From: Acidobacteriota bacterium
GTDB lineage: Bacteria > Acidobacteriota > Thermoanaerobaculia > Multivoradales > JAHZIX01
Direction: 5' to 3'
DNA: 8,531 nt
Assembly (NCBI GenBank): GCA_020439725.1
Contig: JAGQSE010000632.1
Coordinates: 1 to 8,531 of the forward strand
Part shown: piece by piece, positions 1 to 6,117 of the stretch
How positions within the stretch are numbered: position 1 is the stretch's first letter
How the letters are laid out: every line of letters begins with the position of its first letter
The notes under the pieces: model-generated
Told to the model about the DNA's origin: nothing
The model's input: the letters and a program-made list of their open reading frames with translations, nothing else
Database searches by the model: none
Made by a program: the position numbers and the translations under genes

Positions 1-684
1 TCGGAGATCAAGGTCGGTGACAACGACAACCTGTCGGCCATGGTGGCGCTCCTCGCCGAGGCCGACCTCTTGGTGCTGCTCACCGATCAGCCGGGCCTCT
101 TCACCGCCGACCCGCGCACCAACCCCGAGGCCGAGCTGATCCCCGAGGTGCGGACCATCGACGCCACGCTGCGACGCCTCGCCGGCGGCAGCGTCAGCGG
201 GCTCGGTGTCGGTGGCATGGCGACCAAGCTGCAGGCGGCGGACATCGCGCGCCGCGCGGGCGTCGACGTGGTGATCGCCGCCGGCAGCGCCCACGACGTC
301 ATCGAGCGGCTCGCCGCCGGCGAGGCCGTGGGCACCCGCTTCCCCGCCCTCGAAATGCCTCTCGAGCGGCGCAAGCGCTGGATCTTCGCCAGCCACAAGC
401 CCGCTGGCGTGCTGCGGGTCGACCGCGGCGCCGAGACCGCGTTGTGCCGCTCCCGCGGGAGCCTCCTGCCCGCCGGCATCGTCGCGGTGGAAGGCAACTT
501 CGAGCGTGGCGACGCGGTGTCCATCGTCAACGAGGGCGGCGAAGAGCTCGCCCGCGGCATCACCCGCTACGACAGCGACGACCTGCGCCGCATCCGCGGC
601 TGCCGCTCGGACCAGATCGAGTTCCGGCTGGGCTACGCCTATGGCTCGGTGGCGGTCGACCGTCGCGACATGATCCTGGTGTGA
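1..684 (+). CDS. proB: Glutamate 5-kinase, C-terminal two thirds (5' end outside window)
   Basis: ProB phosphorylates L-glutamate with ATP to gamma-glutamyl phosphate, the first step of proline synthesis in the cytoplasm. The reading frame is open from base 1, and 227 residues are visible; by comparison with E. coli ProB (367 aa) about 140 N-terminal residues are missing. Seen: the amino-acid-kinase stretch EIKVGDNDNLSA (fragment residues 2-13), LLTDQPGLFTADPR (26-39), the glycine-rich SVSGLGVGGMATKLQAA (64-80), and LERRKRWIF (121-129) leading into a C-terminal PUA domain (about 136-227) with GSLLPAGI, GNFERGD and the ending LGYAYGSVAVDRRDMILV. Residues match ProB closely enough that the family is not in doubt. 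The ATG at base 40 is internal and should not be taken as the start. The stop lies 85 bp before proA, as expected for a proBA operon. The feedback-inhibition region cannot be fully judged because the N-terminus is absent. Confidence 0.97.
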   Translation, partial: SEIKVGDNDNLSAMVALLAEADLLVLLTDQPGLFTADPRTNPEAELIPEVRTIDATLRRLAGGSVSGLGVGGMATKLQAADIARRAGVDVVIAAGSAHDVIERLAAGEAVGTRFPALEMPLERRKRWIFASHKPAGVLRVDRGAETALCRSRGSLLPAGIVAVEGNFERGDAVSIVNEGGEELARGITRYDSDDLRRIRGCRSDQIEFRLGYAYGSVAVDRRDMILV

Positions 685-759
685 GCGTCCCGAGACCCCG
701 CCCAAGCCGCACCTCCAGCACGACCGAGCCGTCATCCCGAAGCGCTACCGAACCTCCGT

Positions 760-763
760 GGAG
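760..763 (+). promoter_or_regulatory. Ribosome binding site of proA (decides the start)
   Basis: GGAG sits 6 nt before the ATG at 770. The in-frame GTG at 758 has no purine-rich stretch upstream and would overlap this site, so 770 is the better start. Confidence 0.6.
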
Positions 764-769
764 AGCACC

Positions 770-2077
770 ATGACCCAGGCCACCACCCCCTCCACCGACG
801 TCGCCGCCCCGACCACCGACCTCGAGGCCATGGGCCGGCGGGCCCGCGCCGCCAGCCGCCAGCTGGCGACCCTCGGCACCGAGGAGAAGAACACCGCGCT
901 CCGCGCCATCGCCGACGGTCTCGAAGCTGCCGCGACGGAGATCGAGGCCGCCAACCGCGAGGACGTCGAGGCCGGCCGCGCCGCGGGGCTCAGCGACGCG
1001 CTCCTCGACCGCCTGCTGCTCGACGGCAAGCGCATCGCCGCCCTCGCCGCCGACGTCCGCAAGGTCGCCGAGCTCGACGACCCGGTGGGCCGCGACATCG
1101 ACCGGCGCACGCTCCCCAACGGCATCGAGCTGATCCGGCGCCGCGTGCCCTTGGGCGTCGTCGGGGTGATCTACGAGGCGCGGCCCAACGTCACCGTCGA
1201 CATCGCCAGCCTGTGTCTCAAGACCGGCAACGCCTCGATCCTGCGCGGCGGCAAGGAGACGCGGCGCTCGAATCGCGCGCTGGTGGCGGTGATCCAGGCG
1301 GCCCTCGAGCGGACCGGCGTCCACCCGGACGCGGTGCAGAGCATCGATGACCCGGACCGCGAGCTGGTCAAGCAGCTCCTCCGTCTCGACCGCTGGGTCG
1401 ACATGCTGATCCCCCGCGGCGGCGCGGGGCTACACCAGCTGTGCAAGGAGCAGAGCACGATCCCGGTGATCACCGGGGGCATCGGCATCTGTCACGTCTT
1501 CGTCGATGAGAGCGCGGACCTGGACCGCGCGGTCGACGTGATCGAGAACGCCAAGGTGCAACGTCCCAGCGTGTGCAACGCTCTCGACACGCTCCTGGTC
1601 CACCGCGCCGTCGCCGCCACCGCGCTGCCACCCATCGCCGAGCGCCTGGCCGGAAGCGGCGTCGAGCTCCACGCCGACCCCGAGGCCGCGGCGATCCTCG
1701 AACAGGCGGGTACCGAGGCCCTGGTCGTACCCGCCGGCCAGGACGACTTCGATCAGGAGTGGCTGTCGCTGGTCCTCGGGATCCGCGTCGTCGATGGTCT
1801 CGCCGAAGCCATCGCCCACATCCAGGAGCACAGCACCCAGCACTCGGACAGCATCCTCACCGAGGACTCCGAGAACGCCGAGCGCTTCGTCCGCGAGATC
1901 GACTCGGCGGCGGTCTACGTCAACGCCAGCACCCGCTTCACCGACGGCGGCGCCTTCGGTCTCGGCGCCGAGGTGGCGGTGAGCACGCAAAAGCTCCACG
2001 CCCGCGGCCCCATGGGTCTCGAGGAGCTCACCACCTACAAGTGGATCGGGTTGGGCAGCGGGCAGATTCGAGAGTGA
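770..2077 (+). CDS. proA: Glutamate-5-semialdehyde dehydrogenase (gamma-glutamyl phosphate reductase)
   Basis: ProA reduces gamma-glutamyl phosphate with NADPH to glutamate-5-semialdehyde, which cyclises to pyrroline-5-carboxylate; it acts directly after ProB. The 435-residue product is slightly longer than E. coli ProA (417 aa) because of a Thr/Ala-rich N-terminal tail (about residues 1-18). Aldehyde-dehydrogenase-fold landmarks: RVPLGVVGVIYEARPNVTVD (125-144) and KTGNASILRGGKE (151-163) in the cofactor domain; ITGGIGICHVFVDE (234-247); the catalytic cysteine Cys269 in QRPSVCNALDTLL; and the C-terminal signature from FTDGGAFGLGAE (390-401) through STQKLHARGPMGLEELTTYK. All expected key residues are present, with no sign of damage. 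The start at 770 is chosen for its Shine-Dalgarno; an in-frame GTG at 758 would add 4 residues. It lies 85 bp after proB on the same strand, so the two are probably co-transcribed. The REPIN-like repeat begins 27 bp after its stop. Confidence 0.97.
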   Translation: MTQATTPSTDVAAPTTDLEAMGRRARAASRQLATLGTEEKNTALRAIADGLEAAATEIEAANREDVEAGRAAGLSDALLDRLLLDGKRIAALAADVRKVAELDDPVGRDIDRRTLPNGIELIRRRVPLGVVGVIYEARPNVTVDIASLCLKTGNASILRGGKETRRSNRALVAVIQAALERTGVHPDAVQSIDDPDRELVKQLLRLDRWVDMLIPRGGAGLHQLCKEQSTIPVITGGIGICHVFVDESADLDRAVDVIENAKVQRPSVCNALDTLLVHRAVAATALPPIAERLAGSGVELHADPEAAAILEQAGTEALVVPAGQDDFDQEWLSLVLGIRVVDGLAEAIAHIQEHSTQHSDSILTEDSENAERFVREIDSAAVYVNASTRFTDGGAFGLGAEVAVSTQKLHARGPMGLEELTTYKWIGLGSGQIRE

Positions 2078-2104
2078 GGGTGTTCGGTCGAGGCAGAGAA
2101 GCAT

Positions 2105-2127
2105 GGTGGGCTGGCGCCCACCCTACG
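2105..2127 (-). repeat. Left REP arm
   Basis: On the - strand this reads C, GTAG (complement of 2123-2126), then GGTGGGC (2116-2122), loop GCCA (2112-2115) and GCCCACC (2105-2111). It is the exact inverse of the right arm. There is no T-tract after the stem on either strand, so any terminator role would not be of the classical intrinsic type. Confidence 0.75.
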
Positions 2128-2208
2128 CTTGACGGCAATCTATTCACATGCTCAGGAATAATCCCTGCCCAAGATCTTCTCCTCAACCCACAATCCTGCA
2201 TCTCTTGA

Positions 2209-2231
2209 CGTAGGGTGGGCGCCAGCCCACC
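2209..2231 (+). repeat. Right REP arm
   Basis: On the + strand: C, GTAG (2210-2213), stem GGTGGGC (2214-2220), loop GCCA (2221-2224), stem GCCCACC (2225-2231). It ends 10 bp before the stop codon of the - strand cupin gene. Confidence 0.75.
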
Positions 2232-2241
2232 CAATCGCAAG

Positions 2242-2757
2242 TCACTCCCGCCGCGTGAGCCCCGCGATGGCCTCTGTGAAGTCGGGGTAGGCGGCGGTGA
2301 GCTCGGCGCGGTGGCCGGGCTCGTAGTCGGCGAAGTCGAAACCCGGTGCGACGGTGGCGCCGAGGAGCGCCCAGCCGTGGGCGCCGCCGGGGAGGAGCCG
2401 CGCCCCCTGCCACACGCCCGCCGGCACCAGACCCTGCGGCATCTGTCCTGCCTCGACGTCGGGCCCGAGAAGCACCGTCTTCCCCGTGCCGTCGGCGGCC
2501 AGCTGGAGCTGCTCGACGGGATCGCCGAGGTAGAAGTGGAACACCTCGTCGGAGAGCAGTCGGTGCATCTCCGAGAAGGTTTGTGGGGTGAGTAGGTAGT
2601 AGATCGCCGTCGACACCGAGCGCGCGGCACCATAGCGCGCGGGAAGGGTGTCGGCGGCGAGGCTCTCGCGGGAGCGGTAGACCTCGCGGAAAAAGCCACC
2701 CTCCTCGGGATGGGGCTCGAGACCGAGGAGCTCGACGAGGCGACGGGCGTCCAGCAT
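2242..2757 (-). CDS. Cupin_5 (DUF985) family protein
   Basis: A 171-residue protein with the layout of the Cupin_5/DUF985 family (the family of yeast YML079w), small cytoplasmic beta-barrel proteins whose reaction is not firmly established. Seen: an N-terminal helix with LLGLEPHPEEGGFFREVYRS (residues 10-29), the barrel entry AIYYLLTPQTFSEMHRLLSDE (51-71), FHFYLGDPVEQLQL (73-86) with candidate pocket residues His65, His74 and Glu82, then VPAGVWQGARL (111-121), and the closing GWALLGATVAPGFDFADYEPG (128-148) that typifies the family. Length is usual and the gene looks intact. The start is supported by AAAGGA (complement of 2765-2770) 7 nt upstream. It is a single gene, transcribed divergently from the DUF6544-like gene and convergent with proA, so context does not reveal a substrate. 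Some relatives are loosely described as sugar-binding or epimerase-like; I would not assign that here. Confidence 0.9.
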   Translation of the reverse strand: MLDARRLVELLGLEPHPEEGGFFREVYRSRESLAADTLPARYGAARSVSTAIYYLLTPQTFSEMHRLLSDEVFHFYLGDPVEQLQLAADGTGKTVLLGPDVEAGQMPQGLVPAGVWQGARLLPGGAHGWALLGATVAPGFDFADYEPGHRAELTAAYPDFTEAIAGLTRRE

Positions 2758-2835
2758 GGCGAAGTCCTTTCAGGAGGAACGTCAGCGACGGGGGCCGTAT
2801 GCCGGTCGGACCGTGGCCCGGCGCAACCGGGAGGC

Positions 2836-2841
2836 TAGAAT
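2836..2841 (+). promoter_or_regulatory. Possible -10 element upstream of the DUF6544-like gene
   Basis: TAGAAT differs from TATAAT at one base and stands out in the GC-rich 156-bp divergent intergenic region (2758-2913). No good -35 hexamer is found about 17 bp upstream (2813-2818 reads GTGGCC), so this rests on the -10 alone. It would give a leader of roughly 65 nt. Confidence 0.25.
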
Positions 2842-2913
2842 CGGCGACATCGGCAGCACGGCCGAAACCTACCCGATGCCACCGGCTACCTCAACCGCAG
2901 GAACCTCGATCCC

Positions 2914-3759
2914 ATGGAACTCCTGACCGCCCTGATCCTCGGTTTGGTTGCGTTGGGAATGGTCGGTGTGGGCATCGCCTGGATCGGCTTCCAGACCCTG
3001 GCACCCCCATTCAAGCCGCCCGCGGGCACGCCGCGAGAGCTCGAGCGCCGGCCGCTCCCCGAGGGCCTCCCGGCTCCGGTCGAGCGCTGGTTGCGGCAGG
3101 TCTGCGGCGACGGTGATCTGCCCGTGGTCCACACCGCGGTGGGCTGGGGACGCGGCCGTCTCCGGCTTGGGGTGGTCTGGGCGCCCACCCGCTTCCGGAC
3201 CCACCAACGACCCGGCGAACGCTTCGAACGGACCCTCGACGTCTCGTGGTTCGGCCGCCCCATCGTGCGTACCCACGAACGCTACGCCGCCGGCCGAGGC
3301 TCGGTGGACGCCCACGGAAGGATCGAGCGTCAGCGCCGCGGGCCCCGGGTCGACCGGGCCCAGCACCTGGCGTTGTGGGCCGAGACCCTGTGGGCGCCAG
3401 CGACGCTGGCCCTCGACCCGAGGCTCTCGTGGCGAGCGGTGGACGAGCGGAGCGCCGAGCTGGACGTCCCTTGGGACGGGGGCACCGAGACGCTGGTCTT
3501 CACCTTCGATCCCAGAAACGGGTGGCTGCGGCGGATCGAGGCCAGCCGTCCCCGCGGCGATGATGCCGACCTCCATCGGTGGCGGGTAGACCTTCGGAGC
3601 TGGCAGGAGCTCGACGGGCACCAGGTCCCTACCGTCGCCGTCGTCCGCTGGCTCGACCAGCTCGCTCCCTACGCCATCCTCCACCTCCACGGTGTCGCCT
3701 ACGACCTCGAGGAGCCGGTCGCCGAAGTGGACGACGAGGAGGAGGACGACTTCGATTGA
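2914..3759 (+). CDS. Membrane-anchored DUF6544-like protein of unknown function
   Basis: A 281-residue protein with one N-terminal hydrophobic helix (residues about 4-27), then a Pro-rich linker (30-40) and a globular domain. The domain shows the pattern I associate with the DUF6544 family: LPAPVERWLRQV (52-63), a Gly/Arg segment GWGRGRLRLGVVWAPTRF (77-94), WFGRPIVRTHERYAAGRGS (112-130), a leucine/alanine helix LALWAETLWAPATL (152-165) followed by LSWRAVD (171-177), FTFDPRNGWLRRIEASRP (196-213), WRVDLRSWQELDGHQVPT (223-240) and a final strand AILHLHGVAYDL (254-265). No enzyme active site can be named. It ends in an acidic tail (VDDEEEDDFD) that does not look like part of the domain. AGGAA lies 10 nt before the ATG, a weak but usable ribosome site. 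It precedes the PBP gene by 87 bp on the same strand and may be co-transcribed with it, but the gap holds a separate promoter candidate. The family call is from remembered motif pattern only. Confidence 0.8.
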   Translation: MELLTALILGLVALGMVGVGIAWIGFQTLAPPFKPPAGTPRELERRPLPEGLPAPVERWLRQVCGDGDLPVVHTAVGWGRGRLRLGVVWAPTRFRTHQRPGERFERTLDVSWFGRPIVRTHERYAAGRGSVDAHGRIERQRRGPRVDRAQHLALWAETLWAPATLALDPRLSWRAVDERSAELDVPWDGGTETLVFTFDPRNGWLRRIEASRPRGDDADLHRWRVDLRSWQELDGHQVPTVAVVRWLDQLAPYAILHLHGVAYDLEEPVAEVDDEEEDDFD

Positions 3760-3830
3760 GCGGCTCACTCCAGTTTCCCGTCAGTCCCGCGCAGGCCCGA
3801 GTCCATCAGGCGGCGTAGCGGTTGCACCTC

Positions 3831-3839
3831 TGATAGCTT
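3831..3839 (+). promoter_or_regulatory. Possible extended -10 promoter for a leaderless PBP transcript
   Basis: TG-A-TAGCTT fits an extended -10 (TGnTAnnnT), and its last base lies 7 nt before the ATG at 3847. That spacing would place the transcription start at or next to the ATG. No Shine-Dalgarno precedes this ATG (the 6 bases before it are GCCCCC), which agrees with a leaderless message. Conserved positions T1, A2 and T6 match; the other three do not. Confidence 0.3.
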
Positions 3840-3846
3840 CGCCCCC

Positions 3847-6117
3847 ATGCTCCGAGGGACCCTTCGCACCCGACGTCTCGCCGCCGTTGGCCTTTTCGCC
3901 GTCGTCGTCATGGTGCCCGCCGGTGGGGCCCGGGCGGGGCTCGAGGACGAGCTCGGGCGGAGCGAGGTTCGCGTCCTTTCTGCGCCCTACCCACTCTCTC
4001 CCGGAGTCACGGTGACGGGGGCGGCCCTGCCCGAGCGGCTCGAGCGTCTCGGCTACCAGCGCATTCACGACCGGCCCGAAAGGCCCGGCGAGTTCTTCTG
4101 GGGCCTCGACCGCTTCTGGATCTACCGTCGTGCCCACGACTATGACGGCGAACGCGTCGAGGCGCGGCTTCTCGGTCTCGAGCTGTCGCGGGAGGACGGC
4201 ACCGTGCTCGGTGTCATCGATGCCGACCAGCGCCCCGTCGCCGCTGGTGGCGAGGGCGTCTGGCTCGAGCCCGAGGTCCTCGCCGAGTCGCTCACCGAGC
4301 GTCGTGCCCGGCGGCGTCCCATCGAGCTCGCACAGCTACCCGAGCACGTCTGGAGACCGGTGCTGGCGGCGGAGGACTCTCGCTTCTTCGAGCACTCGGG
4401 CCTCGACGCCCGCGGCATCGCGCGCGCGCTGCTCGCCAACGCCCGCGCCGGCAAGGTGGTCCAGGGCGGCTCGACGATCACCCAACAGCTGATCAAGAGC
4501 CGCGACCTGACCCCCAAGCGCAGCTTCGGGCGCAAGCTCTCCGAGGCCGTGCGCACCCTCGAGGTCGAGGCGGAGTACGACAAGGAGGAGATCCTCCAGG
4601 CCTACCTCAACCACGTCTACTTCGGCCACCTCGACGGCGTCGGCATCTACGGCCTGGGCGCCGCCGCCCGCGCCTATTTCTCAAAGGCAGCCGCCGACCT
4701 CGACCTGGCGCAGGCGGCAGTGCTGGCGGCGATGATCCAGGGGCCCAACCGGTTGTCGCTGGTGCGCCACCCGCAAGCGGCCCGCGAGCGCCAAGTGTGG
4801 GTCCTGGGCCGCATGGAAGAGCTCGGCTGGGCCACCGCCGGCGAGGTCGCCGCCGCCCGGGGCAAGACCTTGCCGCCGCTGGCCCTGTCCCCGCCGGCGC
4901 CGCGGGGCGACCGCCAGCTCATCGCGTGGGTGGCCGAGGTGGTGCGGCTCGAGGCCCCGGATCGGTTCGAAGAAGGGCGCGGCTTCCTGGTCGAGACCGC
5001 CTTCGACGCCGCGCTCCAGGACGCCGCCACCGAGGTCGTCGAGACGCACCTGGCGGACCTCCGGCGCGAGCATCCACGGCTCAAGAACCTGCCGCTGTCC
5101 GCGGCGGTGGTGACCCTCGACGCCCGTACCGGCGAGGTCCTGGTCCACGTCGCCGGCGACCCGGCGGACCCCGACGACGCCTTCGACCGCGTACGCCAGG
5201 CGCGACGGCAACCCGGATCCGCCATCAAGCCGTTGGTCCTCCTCGAGGCCTTCGGCGATTGCAACGACGATCCTCTCTACCCCGCTCGCCGGATCGAGGA
5301 CGGTCCCATCACCCTCGAGCTCGAATCGGGGCCCTGGCAACCGACCAACTTCTCACCGACCTTCCGCGGCACCGTGACGCTGCGCGACGCCCTGGTGGCC
5401 TCGCTCAACACCCCCTTCGTCCGCGTGGCCCGCCACTGCGGTTTCGAACCGACCGCGCTCCGTATCCGCCGTGCCGGCGTACCGCTCCCCGAGCCGGCCC
5501 CCCCGGCCTTCGTCCTCGGCGCCGTCGAGACCACCCCCCTCGCCATGGCCCGCTCCTTCGCGGTCTTCCCGAACCTCGGGGAGCGCGTCCGCGCGGTCCC
5601 CGTGCGGCGCATCGCGCGCCCCGGCGGCTCCCTCGTCGCCCACGGCCGGAGCGGGCGGCGGCGCGTGGTCGACGCGGCCAGCGCCTACCTGGTCCTCGAC
5701 CTGCTGCGCGACGCGGTCGCCCGCGGCACCGGTCAGGCCGCCGCCCTCGAGGGTTTCACCGCCTGGGGTAAGACCGGTACCTCCGACGAGCGCCGCGACG
5801 CTTGGTTCGTCGGTGGTATCGGAGAGCTCCTGACGGCGGTCTGGGTGGGGGTCGACGACGGCACCCCGCTGGGGCTCACGGGGAGCGACGCCGCCGCACC
5901 GCTTTGGCACGACGTCATGGCCCGCGTTGCCCCAAGCCGGCCGGCGACCGCCATCGAGCGCCCCGTGCGGGTCACCACCGCCTGGGTGCAGGACGACACC
6001 GGGCTCCGGGTCCGTCCGCACCGCCCGGGTAGCCACGAAGACCTCTTCCGCCGCGGCGCCGAACCACTGCACCGGCGGCTGCTCCGCGCCGACGAACCCG
6101 TGCCGGTGCTGCGATGA
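3847..6117 (+). CDS. Bifunctional class A penicillin-binding protein, PBP1b type
   Basis: A 756-residue peptidoglycan synthase that polymerises lipid II (glycosyltransferase) and cross-links stem peptides (transpeptidase) outside the cytoplasmic membrane. Domains in order: hydrophobic N-terminus (about 11-27); a UB2H-like region (about 46-125; LPERLERLGYQ, WIYRRAHDYDG), the module that binds LpoB in E. coli PBP1b; GT51 glycosyltransferase (about 160-340) with catalytic Glu176 in AEDSRFFEHSGLD, the VVQGGSTITQQLIKS loop (204-218) and KEEILQAYLNHVYFG (246-260); and a transpeptidase domain (about 400-695) with SxxK Ser458-Lys461 in RQPGSAIKP, SxN Ser519-Asn521, and KTG 642-644 in GKTGTSDERRDAWF. 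All catalytic motifs are intact. A Pro/Arg-rich tail of about 60 residues follows. Unlike most class A PBPs there is almost no cytoplasmic N-terminal extension, and the hydrophobic stretch ends in GARA, a possible signal-peptidase site. Its stop overlaps the next start (ATGA), so translation is probably coupled. Orthology to mrcB is likely, but the symbol is left blank. Confidence 0.95.
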   Translation: MLRGTLRTRRLAAVGLFAVVVMVPAGGARAGLEDELGRSEVRVLSAPYPLSPGVTVTGAALPERLERLGYQRIHDRPERPGEFFWGLDRFWIYRRAHDYDGERVEARLLGLELSREDGTVLGVIDADQRPVAAGGEGVWLEPEVLAESLTERRARRRPIELAQLPEHVWRPVLAAEDSRFFEHSGLDARGIARALLANARAGKVVQGGSTITQQLIKSRDLTPKRSFGRKLSEAVRTLEVEAEYDKEEILQAYLNHVYFGHLDGVGIYGLGAAARAYFSKAAADLDLAQAAVLAAMIQGPNRLSLVRHPQAARERQVWVLGRMEELGWATAGEVAAARGKTLPPLALSPPAPRGDRQLIAWVAEVVRLEAPDRFEEGRGFLVETAFDAALQDAATEVVETHLADLRREHPRLKNLPLSAAVVTLDARTGEVLVHVAGDPADPDDAFDRVRQARRQPGSAIKPLVLLEAFGDCNDDPLYPARRIEDGPITLELESGPWQPTNFSPTFRGTVTLRDALVASLNTPFVRVARHCGFEPTALRIRRAGVPLPEPAPPAFVLGAVETTPLAMARSFAVFPNLGERVRAVPVRRIARPGGSLVAHGRSGRRRVVDAASAYLVLDLLRDAVARGTGQAAALEGFTAWGKTGTSDERRDAWFVGGIGELLTAVWVGVDDGTPLGLTGSDAAAPLWHDVMARVAPSRPATAIERPVRVTTAWVQDDTGLRVRPHRPGSHEDLFRRGAEPLHRRLLRADEPVPVLR

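Larger units (their letters stand above)
2105..2231. repeat. REPIN/BIME-like element: two inverted GTAG-hairpin units around an 81-nt spacer
   Basis: Two 23-nt arms (2105-2127 and 2209-2231) are perfect reverse complements of each other. Read outward from the centre, each arm is C, GTAG, then a hairpin with stem GGTGGGC/GCCCACC and a 4-nt loop. Such units (a GTAG tetranucleotide followed by an imperfect or perfect palindrome) are the hallmark of REP sequences mobilised by TnpA-REP (RAYT) transposases, and two inverted units form a REPIN or BIME. The 81-nt centre is about 47 % G+C by hand count, well below the flanking genes. It lies 27 bp after the proA stop and 10 bp before the cupin stop, so it separates convergent genes and could end transcription from both sides. 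No transposase gene is visible here, so any mobilising enzyme would act in trans. A single window cannot show whether copies exist elsewhere. Confidence 0.75.

Noticed and set aside
2105..2127. Left REP hairpin as an intrinsic terminator of proA
   Set aside because: The stem is strong but no T-tract follows it, so a classical intrinsic terminator is not supported. Some termination effect of the structure is still possible.
2803..2813. Palindrome CGGTC-G-GACCG in the divergent intergenic region, considered as an operator
   Set aside because: Short 5-bp arms made mostly of G/C are common by chance at this base composition. There is no second copy and no regulator gene nearby.
2869..3768. 299-codon open frame on the - strand opposite the DUF6544-like gene
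   Set aside because: The + strand frame has a hydrophobic anchor, a family-like motif order and a usable ribosome site. The - strand product is low-complexity Gly/Val/Asp/Glu-rich, typical of an antisense shadow.
3822..3827. TTGCAC as a -35 hexamer for the PBP gene
   Set aside because: It lies only 6 bp from the -10 candidate instead of about 17 bp, so it cannot serve as its -35 element.
4797..5771. 324-codon + strand frame inside the PBP gene
   Set aside because: Its product is almost entirely Arg/Pro/Gly, a frame-shifted reading of the PBP coding sequence, whose catalytic motifs are intact in the other frame.
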